Below, one piece after another: positions 1 through 6,404 of a stretch of 34,585 bases of DNA. Origin of the DNA: Microcaldota archaeon (GTDB lineage: Archaea; Micrarchaeota; Micrarchaeia; Micrarchaeales; CABMGC01); NCBI GenBank assembly GCA_021848065.1, contig JAJZNA010000010.1, positions 1-34,585 of the forward strand, in the 5' to 3' direction. The notes below the pieces were generated by a model. That model saw nothing but the letters and a program-made list of their open reading frames with translations. It was not told the origin of the DNA and did not search any database. The translations under genes and the position numbers were made by a program. How positions within the stretch are numbered: the stretch's first letter is position 1; each line of letters begins with the position of its first letter.

Positions 1-170
1 AATGATAGAAAAGGAACTTCTACTTAAGGCAGTTGTGTACAACACATTCATCGTGTAACGACTTATCTGGCCTTAGTATGGGATTGCGGTATTTACACCT
101 GTTTATTGGACAACGCCATGTAAAGCCAAACAATATATATGAGGCAATTCACAAATCCGTTGGCGTATAG
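1..170. other. Left-edge region with no firm gene
   Basis: No convincing gene is visible. A short reading frame from position 2 closes with a stop at 56-58 and could be the tail of a gene cut by the window edge, but 18 codons cannot establish this. An AT-rich TATA-like stretch (ATATATAT) at about 131-139 lies 32-40 nt before the ATG at 171 and is a plausible promoter for the P-loop gene with a very short leader. Confidence 0.3.
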
Positions 171-725
171 ATGAAGAGAGTAGGAGTTCTTGGACCCACA
201 TATTCAGGAAAGAGTGAAACACTTAGAGCATGCATTAGACTGGGGATTTTAACAGCGGACCAAGCTGCAGATGCAGATGTCACGTTCCTGAAGTGGGGGA
301 AAAAAGGGGATTCCAAGTTAGAGAGGGGTGCTTCGCTTTACTGGTTGTTGCGGCACAGCCCAAGATGGGATGCTAAAGAGTTGAGGCGAATGGAAAAGGA
401 TTGTGAAGGTATGGGACAGGATATGTACGTCTTTGGCATCCTTCCAAACCGCCCGGCAGGTATGGCAAAGATGATGGCAACATACTTTGATGAGGTTGTG
501 TATCTGCACGTAGGGTGGGGAACCTTGATGGAAAGGATGAATGTAGAGAGATCGGATAATGCTTGGGGTACCAGTAACATGCAGAGATTCCTAGCCCTGC
601 TTACCAAGCCTGTCCTTGATTCCATTGCGCGAGTTGCACATCTGGTGAGTAATAAGATCAGGATAATAAAAGTGGATACGCATACTCCCGAGGAACTTGC
701 ACGTTTGGTTGTTGGCCGGAAGTAG
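171..725 (+). CDS. Orphan P-loop NTPase / nucleotide-kinase-like protein
   Basis: This 184-aa protein opens with a beta strand running into a Walker A loop, GPTYSGKS, at residues 8-15, as in small nucleotide kinases and AAA-type NTPases. A hydrophobic strand in the middle (EVVYLHVGW, about residues 107-115) may carry the Walker B position, but no clear DE pair is present. A later strand, IRIIKVDTHTPEEL, resembles the C-terminal strand of the adenylate-kinase fold. The ATG is the first in frame and sits shortly after a TATA-like stretch. The gene stands alone, and an insertion sequence has landed 20 nt after its stop codon. Phosphate-loop nucleotide binding is well supported by the motif. The substrate and role are unknown; a nucleotide kinase or a small regulatory GTPase/ATPase are both possible. 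Confidence 0.6.
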   Translation: MKRVGVLGPTYSGKSETLRACIRLGILTADQAADADVTFLKWGKKGDSKLERGASLYWLLRHSPRWDAKELRRMEKDCEGMGQDMYVFGILPNRPAGMAKMMATYFDEVVYLHVGWGTLMERMNVERSDNAWGTSNMQRFLALLTKPVLDSIARVAHLVSNKIRIIKVDTHTPEELARLVVGRK

Positions 726-730
726 CTATC

Positions 731-745
731 CTATTGCTCAGGCGC
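731..745. repeat. Target-site duplication, left copy (15 bp)
   Basis: CTATTGCTCAGGCGC is repeated identically at 1745-1759, exactly flanking the insertion sequence. Removing one copy and the element rejoins the sequence behind the P-loop gene to the region upstream of tRNA-His. A perfect copy suggests a recent insertion. Confidence 0.9.
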
Positions 746-773
746 TGTGGTATCCTGAATTAATGTCCTCTCG
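746..773. repeat. IS terminal inverted repeat, left
   Basis: Compared with the reverse complement of 1717-1744 it matches at 24 of 28 positions, with differences at repeat positions 4, 5, 11 and 15. The inner 13 bases, TAATGTCCTCTCG, are identical in both ends. Confidence 0.88.
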
Positions 774-792
774 GTAATTTGATTTCATCATA

Positions 793-1680
793 TCACCTCT
801 TAATCGTTATGGACGCTGATGCCTTCTTCGGCATCTTCAGTATATACGCAATATTTGGAGTCGTATCCAGACTCAGATGAGGCATGTTGTTGTAACACTC
901 CACCAATCTATCGAGATTATATTCGAAACGCCTGTAAAGCCTGTCCATGGATCCGAACCATCTCTCTATCTTGCCATTTGTCTGCGGTTTCTTCACCGGA
1001 GACATGATGTGTTCTATGCCTCTCTTCTTCAGGGCCTCTCTAAATCGATAAACTTTCTCTTCATCTGCACAGAATTGCGCTCCGTGATCGGTCATCACCT
1101 GCTTTGGCACCCCAAACCTCTGGATTGCCACGTCAAGTACTGCAAGTGCGTTGTCAGTAGTTGCGTTGTTGAATTTACCATAACTCACCACTTTTCTCGA
1201 AGCGTCATCTATATACGCAATTACTTGTTTGTGATCTTCAGGCACCGAAAAATCAGTATGCCATAGGCTGTTACTGTGCCTTCTCTGCCATCTGACCCAT
1301 TTTTTCCGTTTTATCTTCTTCCTGACGGGCTTTGCGATGCCTTCTTCTGTCATTATTCGGTGTATTCTATTGTGAGGCATTCTTGGTATCCCCAATAGGC
1401 GATAGTATTTCTCCATCTTTGTCGCACAGATTGGCATTTTTTCATGCATTTTTACCACAATATGCCTTTCATAGTCATCTATCGGCCGCGGTTTTCTCCC
1501 AGGTCTTTGCAGACATATGCCTCCTATAAGGTGAGTCTGGAGGTTTCTGTACTTTTGATATATTCTCCTGGCATGTCGTGGGGTTATTCCTTGTTGTCTC
1601 GCAATACAGTATGTGGACAGTTCCCCTTTCCGCATTTCTCGTATTATCCATCGTATCCCACGATTGGTCAATGTCCTCAT
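793..1680 (-). CDS. IS481-like DDE transposase
   Basis: This transposase of about 295 aa has an N-terminal helix-turn-helix region (IARQQGITPRHARRIYQKY) followed by an rve/DDE integrase core. The catalytic triad is visible as WHTDFS (first Asp), VMTDHGAQF (second Asp) and NGKIERWFGS (Glu). The frame is open and full length for the family. I place the start at the ATG at 1680 (MRTLTNRG), inside the element. A longer in-frame start at 1761 lies beyond the inverted repeat, in flanking sequence, and would not travel with the element. The protein would bind the terminal repeats and catalyse transposition. No frameshift or premature stop is seen. Confidence 0.9.
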   Translation of the reverse strand: MRTLTNRGIRWIIREMRKGELSTYCIARQQGITPRHARRIYQKYRNLQTHLIGGICLQRPGRKPRPIDDYERHIVVKMHEKMPICATKMEKYYRLLGIPRMPHNRIHRIMTEEGIAKPVRKKIKRKKWVRWQRRHSNSLWHTDFSVPEDHKQVIAYIDDASRKVVSYGKFNNATTDNALAVLDVAIQRFGVPKQVMTDHGAQFCADEEKVYRFREALKKRGIEHIMSPVKKPQTNGKIERWFGSMDRLYRRFEYNLDRLVECYNNMPHLSLDTTPNIAYILKMPKKASASITIKR

Positions 1681-1716
1681 GACCTGATTGTCACGGTAAA
1701 AGACATATTCCCTTGT

Positions 1717-1744
1717 CGAGAGGACATTATTTCGGGATAATACA
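1717..1744. repeat. IS terminal inverted repeat, right
   Basis: This is the partner of the left end at 746-773 and includes the same 13-base core. It lies upstream of the transposase start and therefore overlaps the likely promoter region of the transposase gene. Confidence 0.88.
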
Positions 1745-1759
1745 CTATTGCTCAGGCGC
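1745..1759. repeat. Target-site duplication, right copy (15 bp)
   Basis: Identical to 731-745. It directly abuts the right inverted repeat. Confidence 0.9.
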
Positions 1760-1782
1760 AAAAAGGTTTAATAACCAAGGCC

Positions 1783-1794
1783 AATATTTATATA
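1783..1794 (+). promoter_or_regulatory. TATA box for tRNA-His
   Basis: AATATTTATATA lies 17-28 nt before the mature 5' end of the tRNA. Archaeal TATA boxes usually sit about 24-31 nt before the transcription start, so transcription should begin at or very near the tRNA itself, leaving little or no 5' leader. Confidence 0.6.
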
Positions 1795-1810
1795 GTCACC
1801 AAATTCCTAT

Positions 1811-1883
1811 GGCCTTGGTAGTGTAACGGCTCGCATAGGAGACTGTGGATCTCTTGGACCGGGTTCAACTCCCGGCCGAGGCC
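1811..1883 (+). tRNA. tRNA-His (anticodon GTG)
   Basis: The cloverleaf folds fully. G-1 (1811) faces C73 (1883), the histidine identity pair. The acceptor stem GCCTTGG pairs with CCGAGGC. The anticodon stem GGAGA/TCTCT encloses the loop CTGTGGA with anticodon GTG, and the T arm is CCGGG-TTCAACT-CCCGG. The D stem is short (GTG with CAT). There is no intron, and the 3' CCA is not encoded because C73 is followed by TTT. G-1 is genome-encoded. Confidence 0.93.
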
Positions 1884-2000
1884 TTTCATATCGCATATCT
1901 GGCCTGTTCCTACTGCGGCAGGAGGGTCGGAATGGTTAGGTTTTAAAAATAGGTATTCCTGTTTCTATAGAATTGCATACCAGACGTTCGTAGAAGCGTA

Positions 2001-2008
2001 TTTATATA
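2001..2008 (+). promoter_or_regulatory. TATA box for the ribonucleotide reductase gene
   Basis: A consensus TTTATATA. The expected start of transcription about 24-31 nt downstream (roughly 2030) falls inside the putative NrdR operator, leaving a leader of about 35 nt before the start codon. Confidence 0.6.
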
Positions 2009-2016
2009 GTTAATGC

Positions 2017-2064
2017 ACACTACACTTGGTATTGGGCAATGGGGCTTTATACTATATGTTGTGT
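2017..2064 (+). promoter_or_regulatory. Putative tandem NrdR boxes (operator)
   Basis: The known bacterial NrdR box is ACACWATATATWGTGT. The 16-mer at 2049-2064 (ATACTATATGTTGTGT) matches 14 of 16 positions. A weaker copy at 2017-2032 (ACACTACACTTGGTAT) matches 11 of 16. They start 32 bp apart, about three helical turns, which is the usual tandem NrdR-box spacing. The pair covers the predicted transcription start, where bound NrdR would block expression. The nrdR gene lies just beyond the reductase. The motif match is visible in the sequence; regulation is inferred. Confidence 0.6.
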
Positions 2065-2066
2065 GA

Positions 2067-4466
2067 GTGGTTTTTGTGGACGATACTAAAAAGGATGTGA
2101 AAACTGTTGAGAAGGAGGGGTCTGTTTCTGGAGTGCAGCAGGTTACTTTGCCTGCTGAAACGCTTGACTTTTTCAGGGGGGATGAGATACGTGCACGGGT
2201 TTTCTTTGAGAAATATGCACTGAAGGACGGCAGCGGAAAGGTTATAGAAACGCTTCCGGCGCAGATGTGGACGAGAGTGGCAAACGCGATAGCGCAGACA
2301 GAGCCTACGGAGCAGAAAAGGATGGAATGGGAGGAGAAGTTTAGATGGCTTCTGGCCGATTTTAGGTTCCTGCCTGGGGGAAGGATACTTTACGGTGCAG
2401 GGCAGCCGAGAAGGGCCACGCTGCTCAATTGCTATGTGATACCGGTAAAGGACGATACGATAGAGGCCATATTCGACTGGTGCAAGGAGGCTGCAAGGAC
2501 GTACAGCTATGGAGGCGGAGTAGGGACTGACATAAGCATACTCAGGCCCAAGGGAGCCCCCGTGAACAATTCGGCCACAGAGTCTACTGGAGCAGTATCA
2601 TTCATGAACATATTCAGTGAAACCACGCACACGATAGGGCAGCATGGCAGGAGGGGTGCCCTTATGATAACGCTTAGCGTCGACCACCCTGACATAATGA
2701 GCTTCATAAAGGTGAAGAGGAACCTGGCGAACGTGAGATATGCGAACATAAGCGTAAGGATAACGGACGAGTTCATGCAGGCTGTGAAGGACGATAAGGA
2801 GTTCGCGCTAAGGTTCGAGAACAAGACTGTTGGGAGGATCGAGAGCAAGATAAGGGCGAGGGATGTATGGAGGGAACTGGTTACTTCTGCCAGGGACTGG
2901 GCAGAGCCGGGACTCATATTCTGGGACACGGTTAAGAGATACTCCCCAAGCGAATACAATGGCATGGAAGTGATAAGCACAAACCCGTGCTCTGAGCAGC
3001 CGCTGCAGCCGTATGGTGCGTGCGACCTGGGGAGCCTGAACCTGTCATCCTTCGTAGTTAACGCATTCAGCGACAAGGCATCATTCGACTGGCAGAGCCT
3101 GGAGAAGGCAGTGAGAGTGTCCGTAAGGTTCCTTGACGACGTCCTAGATTACAACTCTGACAGGCATCCGCTAAAGCTGCAGTCAGAGGCGGCCAGGGAC
3201 AGCAGGAGGATAGGGCTTGGAATCACCGGGCTGGCAGACATGCTCATTAAGCTGAAGGTTAAGTACGATAGCGAGCAGGCTGTGGCGATAGTAGACGACC
3301 TTTTCGATAAGATAAAGTGCGCGGCTTATGATGAGAGCATAGAGATAGCAAGGGAGAAGGGCTCCTTCCCTATGTTCGACGCGGAAAAGCACCTATCAAT
3401 GGCTTTCGTGAAGACGCTGCCCAAGGAGATACAGGAGAAGATGCGCAAATACGGGCTTAGGAACGTATGCATACTGACTATACCTCCAACGGGAAGCATC
3501 TCTGTACTCGCCGGCACTTCGAGCGGCATAGAGCCGATATTCGCATTCAGCTACACAAGGAGGTCAGAGTCGCTTAGCAAGGAATTCTTCAAGGTGTACC
3601 ACCCGCTGGTGCTCGAATACATGAAGCTGTTCAACGTAGCGGAGGATAGCGAACTGCCTGAATTCTTCGTGCCTGCGCACAAGATAAAGGCGGATTTCAG
3701 GGTGAGGCTGCAGGGTACGATACAGAACCACATAGACAGCGCCATATCGTCTACAGTTAACCTCCCGAGGGAGGCTACTGTTGAAGACGTGGAGAAGATA
3801 TACTTCCAGGCCTGGCAGGCTGGATGCAAGGGCATAACTGTTTACAGGGAAGGATCAAGGGAAGGAATACTCATAACAGAAGAGGAGAAGGGCAAGAAGG
3901 AGGTGCCTGCAGCTGCAGAGATTAAGGAGATGGAATGGAACAGGGACAGGCTCCTCACCGGGCAGACCATGAAGGTCAAGTTCCAGGGAGACTCCCTCTA
4001 CGTCACAGCGAACTTCGATGCGACCTCCATGAAAGAGGTGTTCATAAACCTTGGAATGTCCGGAAGTGAAGAGAAGAGTTATACAGAGGCAATAGGCAAG
4101 CTGATAAGCAAGTACCTGCAGCTAGGCGGCAGCGTAGAGGAGGTGGTGCACTGCCTCAAGGGCATAAAGTCAAACACATCAGTGGCATGGGACAGGGGAA
4201 TGAGATTCTACAGCGTGCCAGATGCAATAGGTAAGTCGCTTGAGGTGATGGCAGGCATAGTTGCGCCTGCCACAGCGGCTGCGCTGCTAAAGGATGACGA
4301 GACGCCAAAAGCAGTTACCGGGAGGCAGGAGACGATGGTATCAAAAGGAGTTATAGAAGGCCATGAGATAAAGCCTGACAAGTGCCCTGCATGCCATGAG
4401 GACACTCTTGTAAATGAAGGCGGATGCTTCACCTGCATGTCGTGCAGCTACACCAAGTGTGAATGA
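2067..4466 (+). CDS. nrdJ: Adenosylcobalamin-dependent (class II) ribonucleotide reductase
   Basis: This enzyme makes deoxyribonucleotides from ribonucleotides using a cobalamin-derived radical. The 799-aa sequence has the N-terminal substrate region with Cys122 (NCYVIP), the strongly conserved GGGVGTDISILRPKGA stretch (149-164), and the active-site NPCSE at 306-310 carrying the radical Asn, Cys and Glu. Cys319 pairs with Cys122 as the redox couple. A TSCPD domain follows (about 620-730), and the C-terminal tail is cysteine-rich (CPAC, CMSCSYTKC), as used for reduction by thioredoxin. No small subunit is nearby, as expected for class II. The GTG at 2067 is the longest start; the GTG at 2076, with GAGTGG just upstream, is an alternative. 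Likely repressed by NrdR through the boxes upstream. Confidence 0.96.
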   Translation: MVFVDDTKKDVKTVEKEGSVSGVQQVTLPAETLDFFRGDEIRARVFFEKYALKDGSGKVIETLPAQMWTRVANAIAQTEPTEQKRMEWEEKFRWLLADFRFLPGGRILYGAGQPRRATLLNCYVIPVKDDTIEAIFDWCKEAARTYSYGGGVGTDISILRPKGAPVNNSATESTGAVSFMNIFSETTHTIGQHGRRGALMITLSVDHPDIMSFIKVKRNLANVRYANISVRITDEFMQAVKDDKEFALRFENKTVGRIESKIRARDVWRELVTSARDWAEPGLIFWDTVKRYSPSEYNGMEVISTNPCSEQPLQPYGACDLGSLNLSSFVVNAFSDKASFDWQSLEKAVRVSVRFLDDVLDYNSDRHPLKLQSEAARDSRRIGLGITGLADMLIKLKVKYDSEQAVAIVDDLFDKIKCAAYDESIEIAREKGSFPMFDAEKHLSMAFVKTLPKEIQEKMRKYGLRNVCILTIPPTGSISVLAGTSSGIEPIFAFSYTRRSESLSKEFFKVYHPLVLEYMKLFNVAEDSELPEFFVPAHKIKADFRVRLQGTIQNHIDSAISSTVNLPREATVEDVEKIYFQAWQAGCKGITVYREGSREGILITEEEKGKKEVPAAAEIKEMEWNRDRLLTGQTMKVKFQGDSLYVTANFDATSMKEVFINLGMSGSEEKSYTEAIGKLISKYLQLGGSVEEVVHCLKGIKSNTSVAWDRGMRFYSVPDAIGKSLEVMAGIVAPATAAALLKDDETPKAVTGRQETMVSKGVIEGHEIKPDKCPACHEDTLVNEGGCFTCMSCSYTKCE

Positions 4467-4469
4467 TTG

Positions 4470-4937
4470 TCACCTTTTCCTTTTTGGTGACTTCTTAAGC
4501 ATAAGCACGTACTTCCTGAACTCCTCAGGAGAATCGAAGTTGTAGTATACGCTGGCAAAGCGGATATAGGCAACAGGATCCACATTGAAAAGCTCCTTTA
4601 CGACCATATCGCCGATCTTGCGGGAGTTTATTTCCTTGATGCCACTGTGGCGAAGCTTCATCTCTATCTTGTCCACTATAGCGTCCATGGCCTCCCTGCT
4701 TATGTTCCTCTTCTCGCTGGCCTTCATTATGCCCCCCAGTATCTTGGACTTATCGAAAGGCTGGCGTGTGCCGTCACGCTTTATCACGGTGATTCCCTCG
4801 AGATCCACCTTTTCGTAGGTGGTGAACCTCTTGCCGCAGGATTCGCACTCCCTCCTGCGCCTTATGCCGCTTCCTTCCATGACCTCCCTTGAGTCAACGA
4901 CTTCGGTATTGCTGTTCGCGCAGAATGGGCACTTCAT
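4470..4937 (-). CDS. nrdR: NrdR, ATP-cone transcriptional repressor of ribonucleotide reductase
   Basis: The 155-aa protein has the full NrdR layout: an N-terminal zinc ribbon with CPFC at 3-6 and a second pair CESC near residue 35, the RRRREC and RFTTYE signatures, then an ATP-cone domain (VIKRDGTRQPFDKSKI onward) that senses ATP/dATP. NrdR is chiefly a bacterial repressor of RNR genes. Here it converges on the class II RNR gene with 3 nt between stops, and the RNR promoter carries matching operator-like boxes. It lies 10 nt behind the pilin-like gene on the same strand, so it is probably co-transcribed with it. The C-terminus is basic (KKSPKRKR), which is a little unusual. Confidence 0.94.
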   Translation of the reverse strand: MKCPFCANSNTEVVDSREVMEGSGIRRRRECESCGKRFTTYEKVDLEGITVIKRDGTRQPFDKSKILGGIMKASEKRNISREAMDAIVDKIEMKLRHSGIKEINSRKIGDMVVKELFNVDPVAYIRFASVYYNFDSPEEFRKYVLMLKKSPKRKR

Positions 4938-4947
4938 AAAGACCAGA

Positions 4948-5436
4948 TCATTGGGTTACCTTTACAACCAGCTTCCCGTATATTGTATTTGGAAACTCCG
5001 TATACGCGTTAGTATAGTTTATTATCACATACCCCGAGTATATGCCCCCTATATTTCCGAAATAAGCTGAGGAGTTTGAATAGCATTGTATGTAGAACGT
5101 GCTGTTGGAGCCTATTGGCATGTTGACTGGAACAGAGAAATAAGGCTGGCTGGATGGATAGGCCATGTATGATACAGATTCGGGATTGTTGCATCCCACG
5201 GCCGTGACCTGCACTGGATCCTGGGTGGACTGCAGCAGGTTGAGCACAAGCATCCCGTTCTGGGACATGTAATAGTTGATGCATGAGAAACCGGCAGGGA
5301 GTATGCACTGCTGTGCAGGGCCCTGGGCGCTCTGGCTTACCAAGCCAAAAAGTACGGCCAGGACTAGACCTATTATCAGTATAGCCCAACCATACGTAGT
5401 TAGGTACTCCATGGCGCTTTGTAGCTTCATGTCCAA
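4948..5436 (-). CDS. Class III signal-peptide pilin-like secreted protein
   Basis: The N-terminus, MKLQSAMEYLTTYGWAILIIG, is the classic archaeal class III signal: a short charged start, a Q(S/A)AMEYL motif where a prepilin-type peptidase would cut, then one hydrophobic helix (about 16-33) used for assembly. The rest of the 162-aa protein is a beta-rich, Ser/Asn/Tyr-rich extracellular domain with four cysteines that could form disulfides and several N-x-S/T sites. It may form a surface filament or a pilin-like cell-wall component. Start choice is between MDMK and MKLQ, two codons apart. It lies 72 nt behind the methionine aminopeptidase gene and 10 nt before nrdR. Confidence 0.8.
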   Translation of the reverse strand: MDMKLQSAMEYLTTYGWAILIIGLVLAVLFGLVSQSAQGPAQQCILPAGFSCINYYMSQNGMLVLNLLQSTQDPVQVTAVGCNNPESVSYMAYPSSQPYFSVPVNMPIGSNSTFYIQCYSNSSAYFGNIGGIYSGYVIINYTNAYTEFPNTIYGKLVVKVTQ

Positions 5437-5508
5437 CGGTAATTATAGCTTATGAAATGTTAATATGTTTACCTATTTTGCGTGGCCTGTTTGCACATTG
5501 CCACGATT

Positions 5509-6402
5509 TCATGTGACAATGGCACATGAATCCTTTTCAACTATCAGGGACTTCTCATGCTGGGAGACCATGCCCCCGGATCGCTCCACGAGCACAGGGA
5601 AAGGTTCGAGCATTCCTGCGTTCATCATCTCGGCAATGGCCTTTCTGGCCTTGAATTCCCCAAGGCCCAGGCCATTTACCAGCCATCTCGTTGCAAATGG
5701 GAACGTGAGATAATTCTTATCTATGAAGGCTGACGCGTCCCTGGCTTCCTGCGACCTTAGCTGGCCCTCTGACACCTTCTGGAATATCTGCAGGTGCTCT
5801 CCGCTGACCACGTGGCCTTCCCCAGTAGTCATGAAGGGCTCTATGGCGATTACCTGGCCTTCTTCCAAAGGAGTGGCATCGCCATTGTCGTAGTTCGGTA
5901 TGAATACGCTTGCGTGAAGCTCGTCCTGCTCTATGCCGTGCCCGCCAAGGTTCCTTATTGGGTTGACGCCGTGCTTCTTTGCTACGTTGCCTATTTCACG
6001 CCCAATCTCATTTACTGGCCTTCCTGCACGCACAAGGCTTATGGCGCTCTCCAGCGCCTCCTCGCTTGCGCGGACAAGGTCGGAGTACTTATCCGAAAAT
6101 GATAGGGTTATTGCACAGTCCGTCAGGTATACGCCCTTCCTGGCTCCCAGGTCCACCTTGAGCACCGACTCGTCAGGCAGTATGGATGCATCACTATATT
6201 CGGGAGTATAGTGTGCGGCGCTCTCATTGATCGATAGGTTAACAGGGAATGAGAGTTCACAGCCCTTTCCTTTGATGAATGCTTCGAGATCTTCGGCAAT
6301 GTCTAAGAGCTTCCTCCCAGGCCTTATAGTCTCCCTTGCGCGCTGCAGCGCCTGGCTGGATACCTTGCCGGCCTCTTTTAGCATATTGTAGTCATATTCC
6401 AT
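5509..6402 (-). CDS. map: Methionine aminopeptidase, type II
   Basis: The protein removes the initiator methionine from nascent proteins. Its length of about 297 aa is typical of archaeal type II enzymes, with the helical insert following SGEHLQIF. Metal ligands are visible: Asp in KVDLGARKG, Asp in YLTDCAIT, His in GGHGIE, Glu in AIEPF and Glu in SQHEKSLIV. The substrate-binding His is in AAHYTP. I chose the ATG at 6402 (MEYDYN); a TTG at 6408 would overlap the polymerase stop codon by a few bases. It follows the polymerase gene almost without a gap, so the two are probably translated from one message. Confidence 0.94.
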   Translation of the reverse strand: MEYDYNMLKEAGKVSSQALQRARETIRPGRKLLDIAEDLEAFIKGKGCELSFPVNLSINESAAHYTPEYSDASILPDESVLKVDLGARKGVYLTDCAITLSFSDKYSDLVRASEEALESAISLVRAGRPVNEIGREIGNVAKKHGVNPIRNLGGHGIEQDELHASVFIPNYDNGDATPLEEGQVIAIEPFMTTGEGHVVSGEHLQIFQKVSEGQLRSQEARDASAFIDKNYLTFPFATRWLVNGLGLGEFKARKAIAEMMNAGMLEPFPVLVERSGGMVSQHEKSLIVEKDSCAIVT

Positions 6403-6404
6403 GG

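Larger units (their letters stand above)
746..1744 (-). mobile_element. IS481-like insertion sequence, 999 bp, apparently complete
   Basis: The element is bounded by 28-bp imperfect terminal inverted repeats (746-773 and 1717-1744, 24 of 28 matching, both starting TGT) and by a perfect 15-bp direct repeat. It holds a single transposase gene on the minus strand that fills most of its length. Family placement in the IS481/IS3-like DDE group comes from the transposase motifs and from the single-ORF organisation of about 1 kb. The intact reading frame, clear ends and identical target duplication suggest it is recent and possibly active. It lies between the P-loop gene and tRNA-His and breaks neither. 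Confidence 0.88.

Noticed and set aside
1681..1761. Longer start for the transposase at 1761
   Set aside because: The extra 27 codons run through the inverted repeat into the target duplication and flanking DNA, so they would not be part of the mobile element.
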